From: Flavobacterium alkalisoli
GTDB taxonomy: Bacteria; Bacteroidota; Bacteroidia; Flavobacteriales; Flavobacteriaceae
Length of the DNA stretch: 64,000 bases
Direction of reading: 5' to 3'
Assembly: GCF_008000935.1 (NCBI RefSeq)
Contig: NZ_CP042831.1
Coordinates: 1,860,001 to 1,924,000, forward strand
The position numbers and the translations under genes were made by a program. Each line of letters begins with the position of its first letter. The first letter of the stretch is position 1. Shown here one piece after another: positions 46,196-53,682 of the stretch. Below the pieces are notes generated by a model. The model had not been told where the DNA came from. It saw nothing but the letters and a program-made list of their open reading frames with translations, and did no database searches.

Positions 46196-49066
46196 TTAGA
46201 AGGGTAAATCTTCAGTATCTACTTTTTTAGGTAATTCAGCCTCTTTAGCTTCAATAGTTTCTACATCAACAGTTGCATTATCTGTCTTTATATAGTAATG
46301 CTCCAGTACCTGGCGTTTGCCTTGTTGATCTTCATACGGTTTTTTAATTGTACCGTCACTGCCTAATAATTCTTTCGGGTTAAGTATCCAGCCATTAAAC
46401 TTACAGAAGGCATCCAGCGCATTTTTCTGTTTTTGCACGCTCATAACTCTGCCGGAAACAAAGGCTTTGTATTCGTCCTGAATTTCTTTGCGGGGAATAA
46501 AGGTGTTAAGCTTATCATCACAGAAATAGCTTTTAGCCCATTCGTAAAAATTGTCGCCCATAAGCTGCATAAGGTTACGTTTCTTAACATTGCCTTCCGG
46601 TGCCTCATGGCGTTCGCTGCTGCTTAAATAGAATTGCAAACACTGTATGCAGAAGTTATAAAACAGATTGAAATCATTATGGCTAAAATTTTCATCAAAC
46701 ATTCGCTTCCCGCCAAAATCGTCAACTATCTGCCTGCGCTCCTGATACTCGTCGGTTAGTTCGTGGTAATAGTCACTAAATACCATCAATTGCAATCGTC
46801 TGATAGTTGAAGGGTCTAAAGTGGTAGGTACAAAGTTTGTTGTAATGGTTAGTTTAGGCGACTGCTTAAACGGAATCTCAAAGGCTTTACCGTGCTTCGG
46901 GTTAACTCTCAATGTACCTGTAAGTATAGAGAAGAAGAAACCGAAATTTAATGTGTAATGAGCATCATCAAGAAAAATAACATCTGTATCCTCGTCTATA
47001 CCATCATAAATAAACTGGTTACGCAATAAGTCCTGATTACGGCCTTCTAAATAGAAATAGTTTTTAAAGTATTCCAGTATCTTAGAAACTCCAAATGATT
47101 TTCCCGAGCCTCCGTGGCTTTCGCTGGCCACTTCAGGTAATTTATTATCCATAATATACACACACCACGGCTTTGCATCATCTTTATATGAATGCAACAG
47201 GTAGCCTATTGTATAAATCTTATTGATTAAATGCAGTTTTTGCTCGTGTATGGAATCGGGGTCAAGATTAGCCCCGGCGATATTAAAACGGTTATCGTTA
47301 TAGTACTTCTCTTTTGCCTCTTTGCTCTTATCCTTAAACGGCTCTTCCAACTCATTACGCCAATGCACACGCGAGCCGTTAATAAGGTAGTTTAAGAACA
47401 TATTCTCTTTTTCCAGTACTTCAATATCCCAATCGCCGGAAGCATCTTTTTGTATCTTGAATTGCGGGTCGGTTAATTTTATATTGTGTTTTAGAACCTT
47501 ATTCTGCCAAACATAGTTGGTAATTTTTGTAGGGTGTACTTCTTCTATACCTTCAGCAGTAATGCGCACGGTTTTGTTATTGAAATAGAATAACTGATCG
47601 CTTACACCCGCGATTTTAAAATTAAGTTCTTTACTAGGTAGGGATTGCAAACCTTTTTCATTTAGAAACTGGCTACTTATAACCATGTTAAGCACTTCAA
47701 GCGAAATATGATTCTCTTTAAGCCAATCCTGTACAAAGCTTTTAATTTCAGGGGTTGTAACCTCACGGACAACATTACCATCTATCTTGATGAAAATAAA
47801 GGTATTTTGTCCCTTTTGTTGGTTACGGTGCTGAAGCTTGTACATATAGAAACCCTGATGCTCCAAGAAGTAAAGAAGGGATACATAGTTATATTTATAG
47901 GCACCCGTTTTTTTGTTCCATTTCCACCATTTAAACTCCAGTGCATGGGTTATTAGCTTTTCTAATGCACCTTTTGTTTTTTCTAGTCCTAAATGTTTGT
48001 AATTGCCTATCCAGTCTCTAAAGTCTTTTTTATTGGTTTCAAGTAGTTTTTTAGGTAGCCAAATGGTTTTTAGGTCAAGGAATTGCAAACCCAGTTTTAC
48101 AGCCATTTTAACGCCTGTAGTATCAATATCCGGCAGGTAATAAACCTGTTTGCATATTTCTTTTAACTGTCGGTATTCTTCAAAATCCAGTTGCTCTGAT
48201 TCACTGTTTAACCAAACAACATCATAACCAAGCGATGCAATATTAAGACTGTCTGAACCTCCTGAGCCAACAATAATGCAAGGCAGTAAAACCTCGTCTA
48301 ATTGTTCTTTTGCTTCTTTTGCTGCGCTACTTTGACTATCGCCATAGGCTTTTACAACATTCCTTAATCGCTGTATTTCTTTAAGGTCTACCTGGCTAAA
48401 AACCCTGTCCCAACCGTAAATATGCCTTTGTGGTTTTTCGCCCAGGAAACGAAAACGGTAAGCCTTATCATTCTTTGGCTCGTATATCTTTACAAATTTC
48501 TCTTCTTTAAAAGCGTAAATAGGATATTCAGCGGTTGCAGTAACAGTATTAAGTAACTTGGTTTTGGTTTGTTTTCCGTTAACATCGCGTTTATAAGAAA
48601 CGTACTGATAGCTTTTTACACTATAGAAATTATACTCTTTACAAGTATCATCTGTAAGGAAAGGTGCAAACAATTCGGCTTGCTGTATAGTATCGAAATA
48701 CTCAATCTCATAAAAGCCAGTTTCTAAGTCAGTATTTTTATGCTCACGCAATGGCTTAAACTGTTGTAATGTTTTAGCCTCCAGTCCAAAGAACTGGTAC
48801 AGGAATTTCATAGCGGGAAGGAACTCCAAATTTTCTTCCTGCATACAAAGGTCAATACAATTTAAACCGTTATCACCCGAGCCGAAATCTTTAATGTACC
48901 AAACACCCTCTTTGCAAAACAGGTGCGTACTTCCGGTGCGTTCGTCACGGATTTTAAAGCCTTTGTTTTTATCTTCAAAACCAACTGACTGCGGGTACAC
49001 ACTGTGAAAGTATTCTAACCCGCCATTGGTTTTGTCGAAAAGGTATGTTTTATCGTATTGCAACAT
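46196..49066 (-). CDS. Primase-helicase: DnaG-type zinc finger, TOPRIM and SF3 helicase
   Basis: 956 residues. The N-terminus resembles CHC2 zinc-binding domains (GFKIRDERTGSTHLFCKEGV, WYIKDFGSGDNGLNCIDLCM), though a full Cys/His set is not obvious. TOPRIM at about 260-330 (CIIVGSGGSDSLNIASLGYD, YYLPDIDTTGVKMAVKLGLQ with DxD). SF3-type helicase at about 650-800: Walker A HGGSGKS (about 650-656), Walker B VIFLDDAH (about 694-701), sensor LTITTNFVPTTLDPSTIRRL. It would prime and unwind element DNA. Element A has an unrelated initiator in this place. Confidence 0.8.
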   Translation of the reverse strand: MLQYDKTYLFDKTNGGLEYFHSVYPQSVGFEDKNKGFKIRDERTGSTHLFCKEGVWYIKDFGSGDNGLNCIDLCMQEENLEFLPAMKFLYQFFGLEAKTLQQFKPLREHKNTDLETGFYEIEYFDTIQQAELFAPFLTDDTCKEYNFYSVKSYQYVSYKRDVNGKQTKTKLLNTVTATAEYPIYAFKEEKFVKIYEPKNDKAYRFRFLGEKPQRHIYGWDRVFSQVDLKEIQRLRNVVKAYGDSQSSAAKEAKEQLDEVLLPCIIVGSGGSDSLNIASLGYDVVWLNSESEQLDFEEYRQLKEICKQVYYLPDIDTTGVKMAVKLGLQFLDLKTIWLPKKLLETNKKDFRDWIGNYKHLGLEKTKGALEKLITHALEFKWWKWNKKTGAYKYNYVSLLYFLEHQGFYMYKLQHRNQQKGQNTFIFIKIDGNVVREVTTPEIKSFVQDWLKENHISLEVLNMVISSQFLNEKGLQSLPSKELNFKIAGVSDQLFYFNNKTVRITAEGIEEVHPTKITNYVWQNKVLKHNIKLTDPQFKIQKDASGDWDIEVLEKENMFLNYLINGSRVHWRNELEEPFKDKSKEAKEKYYNDNRFNIAGANLDPDSIHEQKLHLINKIYTIGYLLHSYKDDAKPWCVYIMDNKLPEVASESHGGSGKSFGVSKILEYFKNYFYLEGRNQDLLRNQFIYDGIDEDTDVIFLDDAHYTLNFGFFFSILTGTLRVNPKHGKAFEIPFKQSPKLTITTNFVPTTLDPSTIRRLQLMVFSDYYHELTDEYQERRQIVDDFGGKRMFDENFSHNDFNLFYNFCIQCLQFYLSSSERHEAPEGNVKKRNLMQLMGDNFYEWAKSYFCDDKLNTFIPRKEIQDEYKAFVSGRVMSVQKQKNALDAFCKFNGWILNPKELLGSDGTIKKPYEDQQGKRQVLEHYYIKTDNATVDVETIEAKEAELPKKVDTEDLPF

Positions 49067-49293
49067 TAGTTAACAGCTATAGGGTGGAAAACTTCAATAT
49101 TTCTTACATCCTGTACTATCTTTTCATCATTGGCCATAATGGCGTTAATTTCGCCTAGTAACTGATTGTAAATTGATAAAAGTGTTTTCTTTTCCTGCGG
49201 GGTAAAGCCTTCGGCAATTTCAAGTACTTCAATTTGCCTTTCAAGCTGTTTTTTGTACTCCGGTAGCTGGGTTATATAGATAAGTGCTTTCAT
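49066..49293 (-). CDS. Small helical early protein
   Basis: 75 residues, helical (LPEYKKQLERQIEVLEIAEG, TLLSIYNQLLGEINAIMAND). Overlaps the primase-helicase start by one base, so translationally coupled. Not recognised. Confidence 0.5.
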   Translation of the reverse strand: MKALIYITQLPEYKKQLERQIEVLEIAEGFTPQEKKTLLSIYNQLLGEINAIMANDEKIVQDVRNIEVFHPIAVN

Positions 49294-49298
49294 AGTGG

Positions 49299-49655
49299 TT
49301 ATTGTTGTGTTTGTTGTATTTCTCTTTGAAGTCTTGCAATGGTTCTTTCAATATTGATTATTCTAGGCTTGATGCATTTATCAATTTGTATATCAAGCTG
49401 ATTTCCATCACTTACAGTAGGGTACCAAAACCCTTCCAATGGGGGGAGGTTTAATCCTGAATCTTGCATCAATTCATTTATAAGTATATTTCCAGTAGTA
49501 CGATTTTTATTTACATCAAGCCAAAAACAAAAGCCTAGACGTATACTGAGTTTTCTACAGCGTGTCAATAAGGTTTCGTACGTTTTACAGTCTAATACAC
49601 TCTTGTAATCTTCAAGCATCCTCTTAAGAATCTTTATTATATCCCGCTTTTCCAT
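49299..49655 (-). CDS. Early protein of unknown function
   Basis: 118 residues. Helical N-terminus (DIIKILKRMLEDYKSVLDCK), a central RLGFCFWLD, and a helical C-terminus (ERTIARLQREIQQTQQ). Similar size and position class to 19762-20103 of element A; homology doubtful. Confidence 0.5.
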   Translation of the reverse strand: MEKRDIIKILKRMLEDYKSVLDCKTYETLLTRCRKLSIRLGFCFWLDVNKNRTTGNILINELMQDSGLNLPPLEGFWYPTVSDGNQLDIQIDKCIKPRIINIERTIARLQREIQQTQQ

Positions 49656-49656
49656 A

Positions 49657-49914
49657 CTATTTGTTTTTAATGATTTTCGATTTCTTAATCTTTAAAAGCT
49701 TCAGCCTTTTTTGTTCGGAAGCAAGCAGGTTTAGAATATGGCTTTCAACCGTTTCATTTTTGCGGCCACCTACAATATTCTGAATACTGGAAGCTGAGTA
49801 CGGTTCGCCTTTTTGATTATACACACCATTTTTATTAAGGTATTCTATAATCTTGCCGCTGTACTGCTTGCCAAGTGTGGTAACTATCTTTTTTTTAAGT
49901 GCTGCGTTAATCAT
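49657..49914 (-). CDS. Small DNA-binding-like early protein
   Basis: 85 residues. KIIEYLNKNGVYNQKGEPYS then ASSIQNIVGGRKNETVESHI recalls the helix-turn-helix found in recombinase and phage regulator fragments. Basic C-terminus (KRLKLLKIKKSKIIKNK). Likely a regulatory or nucleoid-type protein; moderate confidence only. Confidence 0.5.
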   Translation of the reverse strand: MINAALKKKIVTTLGKQYSGKIIEYLNKNGVYNQKGEPYSASSIQNIVGGRKNETVESHILNLLASEQKRLKLLKIKKSKIIKNK

Positions 49915-49921
49915 TGGGTCG

Positions 49922-50338
49922 TTATTTACATTCTATAAAAGTGAACCTTCTTTTTGTAGACGGGTCAAGCTCTAACAGTTCTGCTGGTGATGGAGGAGGA
50001 GTGGTGTTAAGAATCACTATTATCTGCTTAAACATATAATCGTAAGCAGGTTTATTTTGTGGCTCAACAAGGAATACACCAGTAACTTTTGAAGCTACAG
50101 CATACAGGTGTTGCAATGTTTTTAAACCAGTAATAATCAAATAATCCTTATCTTCTATTTCATTAAGTATAAAATGATTATTAAAAAGCTTACGGGTCTC
50201 CAAACTGTTTAAATACAATACCTTTTCAGGTTTCGTACTGTATTTTGCTAACTCTTTAGCTTTGGCTATCGCTTTTTTATGGTCGTTGCCATATAACACA
50301 ATGCCTTTATTATAATCCGTTCCTGGTATATTTTCCAT
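49922..50338 (-). CDS. Early protein with Rossmann-like alternation
   Basis: 138 residues. Alternating strands and helices: GIVLYGNDHKKAIAKAKELA, KVLYLNSLETRKLFNNHFIL, DYLIITGLKTLQHLYAVA and TGVFLVEPQ. This looks like a P-loop or Rossmann fold, but Walker A is absent. Not recognised. Confidence 0.5.
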   Translation of the reverse strand: MENIPGTDYNKGIVLYGNDHKKAIAKAKELAKYSTKPEKVLYLNSLETRKLFNNHFILNEIEDKDYLIITGLKTLQHLYAVASKVTGVFLVEPQNKPAYDYMFKQIIVILNTTPPPSPAELLELDPSTKRRFTFIECK

Positions 50339-50427
50339 CTTTACGTTATTATGTATTGAATGCAGTAATTGTAATTGTCTATAAGTTCTTTTATATCGGT
50401 ATTTTCAAGGGGGGGGTAGCGTCAAAC

Positions 50428-50497
50428 GGCACAAAAATCGTTTTGTCCGTGGGGGAGTAGTGGTACAGGCTTTTAATCTTTTGGTGCAGCCTGTACC
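50428..50497. repeat. Two hairpins between early genes of element B
   Basis: acggcacaaaa / ttttgtccgt (50428-50451, one bulge) and ggtacaggc (50462-50470) / gcctgtacc (50489-50497, perfect). A G8 run lies just left, near 50409-50416. The 170-bp gap has no gene. Could be a processing site, an attenuator or origin structure. Confidence 0.45.
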
Positions 50498-50508
50498 GTC
50501 TGTTTTGC

Positions 50509-50709
50509 TTAGGAGTTGCCATTGTAGAAAATGTCCTTTAGTTCCTTTTCTACTGGTGTTACATCTTCCATCAAATTGTTATACAATTCAGGCTCATTTT
50601 CCTTAATACATGGTTCGCACCAAAAAATCCCGTTAACACCTGGCTCGTTTATTCTTTGCAATGGTCTATCAAAAACAGATACACCACATTTTTCGCATTT
50701 ACCTGCCAT
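50509..50709 (-). CDS. Small zinc-ribbon-like protein
   Basis: 66 residues with two Cys pairs: CEKC at residues 4-7 and CEPC at about 31-34 (GIFWCEPCIKENEPELYNNL). Four cysteines in this spacing fit a zinc ribbon. Early gene; nucleic-acid binding is likely. Confidence 0.6.
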   Translation of the reverse strand: MAGKCEKCGVSVFDRPLQRINEPGVNGIFWCEPCIKENEPELYNNLMEDVTPVEKELKDIFYNGNS

Positions 50710-50736
50710 AATCCTATATGTTAGTTTATAAATATG

Positions 50737-50916
50737 TTACAAGCTGTTGTATTGCAATAGTTTAGCTTTTTGTTTTGCTATTGCGTTTTTAAAAACTTCG
50801 ACTTGTAGTCGGGTGTAGTTTGGTAATTCAGGAAGGAGTATAAATTCTGCTAAAAGCAGCTGTGCAATGGTTTTGCAATTCCTGATAATTGTTCTGATTT
50901 CGTGCGGTGTGTACAT
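50737..50916 (-). CDS. Small helical protein, first early gene of element B
   Basis: 59 residues from the ATG at 50916: MYTPHEIRTIIRNCKTIAQL and a basic C-terminal helix (FKNAIAKQKAKLLQYNSL). First gene of the leftward early operon, about 240 nt from its promoter at 51158-51188. Not recognised. Confidence 0.5.
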   Translation of the reverse strand: MYTPHEIRTIIRNCKTIAQLLLAEFILLPELPNYTRLQVEVFKNAIAKQKAKLLQYNSL

Positions 50917-51106
50917 TGTTAAAAGGTTTTTAATGATTACACAAAATTTTTAGTAACAAATAATTACTTGTTAAATAATGGCACAATCATTGGTTAGTAC
51001 ACTGCGGGCGTTGCAATGGGATTACCTCTCATTGTGAATTATTTTTTTGCTTATCTCGAAATGTTAAAAAACCTTTCGGGGCACACGATTTTTTTATTAT
51101 ACTTGT

Positions 51107-51189
51107 TGTTGGCTTTTTGTGTGCTTTTCGTTGGCTTTTTGTGCGTTTTCGATATAGCAAATATACAAACAAGATTGAAACATACAAAC
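51107..51189 (-). promoter_or_regulatory. Leftward early promoter and operator repeats of element B
   Basis: Minus strand: TTTG (51185-51188), 19-nt spacer, TATATTTG (51158-51165), a consensus promoter. Direct repeats: atacaaac at 51163-51170 and 51182-51189 overlap both boxes, 19 bp apart. Downstream in the leader, gttggctttttgtg occurs twice about 22 bp apart (about 51107 and 51129). The boxes are well placed for control by the divergent repressor. An apparent 61-residue frame across here is likely chance. Confidence 0.55.
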
Positions 51190-51203
51190 ATATTTGAATA
51201 AAT

Positions 51204-51884
51204 ATGACAAATATTTACAACCGTTTATTGCAATTATCTGAAAATAAAGGGTTTAAGTCTGTTAATGAATTTGCTATTAAAGGCTTGAATTATACATCTT
51301 CAGAGAAATTAAACAGGCTTAAGAAAGAAAATGCCAAGCCTAGTTTTGATATTCTTGAAGATATTTCAAACAAGTTTGAAGATGTTAACCTAAACTGGTT
51401 TATTACCGGAGAAGGTAAAATGTTGAAGATTTACGAGCAAAACGACGAAAAGACACAAGTAAATGAACAATCAACTGAATACGTAACCGGCAAATCCTTA
51501 CCACTTATACCGGTTAGTGCAATGGCAGGATTTGGCACAATAGATCAAACAATATTGGAAAGAGATTGCGAACGTTTTGTAGTCCCAAATTTTAAAACCG
51601 CCGATTTTGTTATTACAGTAAGCGGAAACTCTATGCAGCCTAAATACAACAGTGGGGACGTTGTGGCCTGCAAGAAATTAAATATTAACGATGTGTTTTT
51701 CCAGTGGGGTAAAGTATATGTATTAGATACGGACCAGGGAGCACTTTTAAAAAGAATAAGAAAAGGAAAAGACGACGATCATATTCTAGTGGTTAGTGAT
51801 AACCCGGAGTACGATCCGTTTGATTTACATAAAAGCAAGCTTAACGCGATTGCAATTGTTACGGGCGTTATACGATTAGTTTAA
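51204..51884 (+). CDS. LexA-like (S24) phage repressor of element B
   Basis: 226 residues. N-terminal HTH to about residue 70 (SVNEFAIKGLNYTSSEKLNR, WFITGEGKML). C-terminal S24 peptidase domain: a possible cleavage pair in SAMAGFG (about 105-110), SGNSMQP with Ser143, and ALLKRI with Lys183, the Ser-Lys dyad. Such repressors cut themselves when RecA filaments form, linking induction to DNA damage. Divergent from the early operon it should control. Confidence 0.9.
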   Translation: MTNIYNRLLQLSENKGFKSVNEFAIKGLNYTSSEKLNRLKKENAKPSFDILEDISNKFEDVNLNWFITGEGKMLKIYEQNDEKTQVNEQSTEYVTGKSLPLIPVSAMAGFGTIDQTILERDCERFVVPNFKTADFVITVSGNSMQPKYNSGDVVACKKLNINDVFFQWGKVYVLDTDQGALLKRIRKGKDDDHILVVSDNPEYDPFDLHKSKLNAIAIVTGVIRLV

Positions 51885-51957
51885 AGGCAGGAAATACTTA
51901 GTTCGATTAGAATACACACCACGACAAAGTATTTAATAACCTTTAATAAGTAATCAC

Positions 51958-52530
51958 ATGAAGAAAATTTTTACTCTAGCGGCTATTGTTGCAACCGCTT
52001 TCACATTTGCTCAGGATAACGATGCTTCGGGCAAATACAACAACCTTTCATTAAACTTTATGGCTTCAGAACCGCATCAGGGCGGTTTAAGTTATGAAAC
52101 TAATTTCTTAACCAGCAAGCATGGCAGCGAAGGCAGAACCAACGTGCTTAACTTATCTGTTGGAACGATGTCTTATGATGTAGAGTTTCTTTCTATAGAC
52201 GGTACCGGATTTGTTGCAGAACTGGGAGGTCGTCAGTACTATGGTAAAAACAAAGCAGAATTTAAAGGCCTTTACTCGTCAAACTATCTTTCGTATGGTA
52301 ACATCAGCTTTGATGAAGATACCATGTTTGGTAAGTTCGACGGTACGTACAGTTATTTCTCATTCTTCAGCCCGGAGATAGGTTACAAGTTTGCGTTTGG
52401 CAATTTCACACTTGATCCGTTTGTAGGTGCTATCTGGAAAATTGAAATAAAAGGTCAGGGAGATGTAGACAACGTAAACGTTGACGAATGGGCTTTTAGA
52501 GGCGGACTTAAGCTAGGTTATAAATTTTAA
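51958..52530 (+). CDS. Outer-membrane beta-barrel protein, right-arm cargo
   Basis: 190 residues. Signal peptide (MKKIFTLAAIVATAFTFAQ) and an eight-strand-type barrel pattern with alternating aromatic strands, ending GGLKLGYKF with a terminal Phe as outer-membrane porins have. Family like small OmpW/opacity-type barrels of Bacteroidetes. Located behind the repressor, so it is probably expressed in the lysogen and changes the cell surface. Confidence 0.65.
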   Translation: MKKIFTLAAIVATAFTFAQDNDASGKYNNLSLNFMASEPHQGGLSYETNFLTSKHGSEGRTNVLNLSVGTMSYDVEFLSIDGTGFVAELGGRQYYGKNKAEFKGLYSSNYLSYGNISFDEDTMFGKFDGTYSYFSFFSPEIGYKFAFGNFTLDPFVGAIWKIEIKGQGDVDNVNVDEWAFRGGLKLGYKF

Positions 52531-52535
52531 TCTAG

Positions 52536-52850
52536 ATGAATCCACTAAAATATATACACGGAAAGAATACTTCGTATTATCCAACAGAAGAAGTTATTTA
52601 TAGTGAAGATATTTTATTTAAAGATTCACTTTGTGTTTATTGGTTTAGAAATATCCATGATGATAATATTACTATTTGTGGCTTAAATTATTATAATAAT
52701 GAAGGAGGCAACAAAAGTTTTAAGAATTGTAAAGTAACACCTTCGGCAGTAAGTGTATTTAAAAATCTCAGTGAAGATGGTGTGGGATTAATGATGGAAG
52801 ATATAAAGAATACAGAAGAGCATTATTTTAAAATTGACGATAAGTGTTAA
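52536..52850 (+). CDS. Unknown small protein, right-arm cargo
   Basis: 104 residues, five bases after the beta-barrel gene. Beta-rich with aromatic strands (CVYWFRNIHDDNITICGLNY, GVGLMMEDIKNTEEHYFKID). No signal peptide. Not recognised. Confidence 0.5.
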   Translation: MNPLKYIHGKNTSYYPTEEVIYSEDILFKDSLCVYWFRNIHDDNITICGLNYYNNEGGNKSFKNCKVTPSAVSVFKNLSEDGVGLMMEDIKNTEEHYFKIDDKC

Positions 52851-53051
52851 TTGTTTATATTTTTTTTATAAACAGTATATATAAAAATAAACAATAATAT
52901 AAACAGTAAAACACTTGTATTTTCTGCCTTTCGCCTTTTGTTTACAAAGTTTATACTTTATTTTAAAAACTATAGAGGGTTAGGGAGGGAAAAAGGGCAA
53001 AGCCCGAGCATAGAGCAAAAAAAGCTCCCTGCGGGGTTAAAAGAATAAGGT

Positions 53052-53149
53052 GTAAGGACAATACTTCAAAGAGCTATTTGCTGGGCGCAAATACCTTCTT
53101 TGTGCGTTGTCCTTACGGGTTTTTTATTTATCGCACTCCGTGCGATAAG
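53052..53149 (+). terminator. Compound terminator and second hairpin at the right end of element B
   Basis: Long stem: gtaaggacaa (53052-53061) with ttgtccttac (53107-53116), inner caaag/ctttg, inner tatttgc/gcaaata, then a T-run. A second hairpin ttatcgcac / gtgcgataa follows at 53129-53149. Upstream (52980-53040) further short hairpins include gggcaaagccc. The remainder of 52851-53282 shows no gene. Probably terminates the right-arm operon; may also serve excision. Confidence 0.6.
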
Positions 53150-53282
53150 TTTAGAATGCTAATAAAATGAAGGTGCGGCCTGTGTCAAAATTGTGCCACA
53201 TTTCTTTAAGAATTATAAATAGTGAAGTTTGTAAAGTATTGATATACAACATTGACGGTTTGCTAAGTAGACGAAAATAAAA

Positions 53283-53297
53283 TCCCGTCTTCGCTAC
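53283..53297 (+). other. Right attachment site of element B
   Basis: tcccgtcttcgctac, equal to 26374-26388. The bases to the left do not extend the tRNA likeness, and the bases to the right continue into a tRNA-type terminator. Confidence 0.8.
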
Positions 53298-53308
53298 AAA
53301 ATTTCTAA

Positions 53309-53341
53309 AAAGCTGTAAGAAAAACTCTTGCAGCTTTTTTT
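53309..53341 (+). terminator. Terminator of the (off-window) tRNA gene
   Basis: aaaaagctgtaag / cttgcagcttttt with a T-run, 12 nt past the att core. Originally it would have ended the target tRNA transcript. Confidence 0.7.
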
Positions 53342-53604
53342 GTTTTTATACCTCTGTGATTTTTTAGTTTAAAGCAATTTTGAATCTTAAAAATGATTAT
53401 TGTTTTTTACTTTTTATACCTCTTTTTATTTGTTTTTCATTTCAAATTTTTCACGCAGTAAAATATTACATATTTAACTCTTTGCTAAAGAGTTTTTTTC
53501 GTGTTATTTCTAAAAAAAAACATAAAAAAATAACAGGTTATTGCAACTTTGTTATTTAATTAACAAACGTATAATTCTTACATCTTTTAACAGATTAAAC
53601 TGGT

Positions 53605-53612
53605 TATATTTG
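53605..53612 (+). promoter_or_regulatory. -7 box upstream of the T9SS adhesin gene
   Basis: TATATTTG, a perfect TAnnTTTG, 70 nt before the start codon. No clear TTG is found at the right distance. The rest of 53342-53682 is AT-rich and empty. Confidence 0.4.
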
Positions 53613-53682
53613 TTAAAGAGCCAGTATTTTTATGGCTTAAACATAAATTACGCTAATTAATTATCAACTAAATTTTTTTTCT

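Larger units (their letters stand above)
26374..53297. mobile_element. Element B, second related element integrated in tandem
   Basis: Bounded by two copies of tcccgtcttcgctac, at 26374-26388 and 53283-53297. Contains its own integrase (26513-27682) just inside the left site, a late operon matching element A gene for gene (28225-41772), cargo (41977-43979), a candidate ncRNA (44361-44641), an early operon (45020-50916), a LexA-like repressor (51204-51884) and right-arm cargo (51958-52850). A host-type terminator follows the right site, as expected downstream of a tRNA gene. Confidence 0.85.

Noticed and set aside
51016..51201. 61-aa hydrophobic frame in the repressor/early-operon gap
   Set aside because: It crosses the consensus early promoter and operator repeats and ends against the repressor start; the hydrophobicity comes from T-rich DNA.
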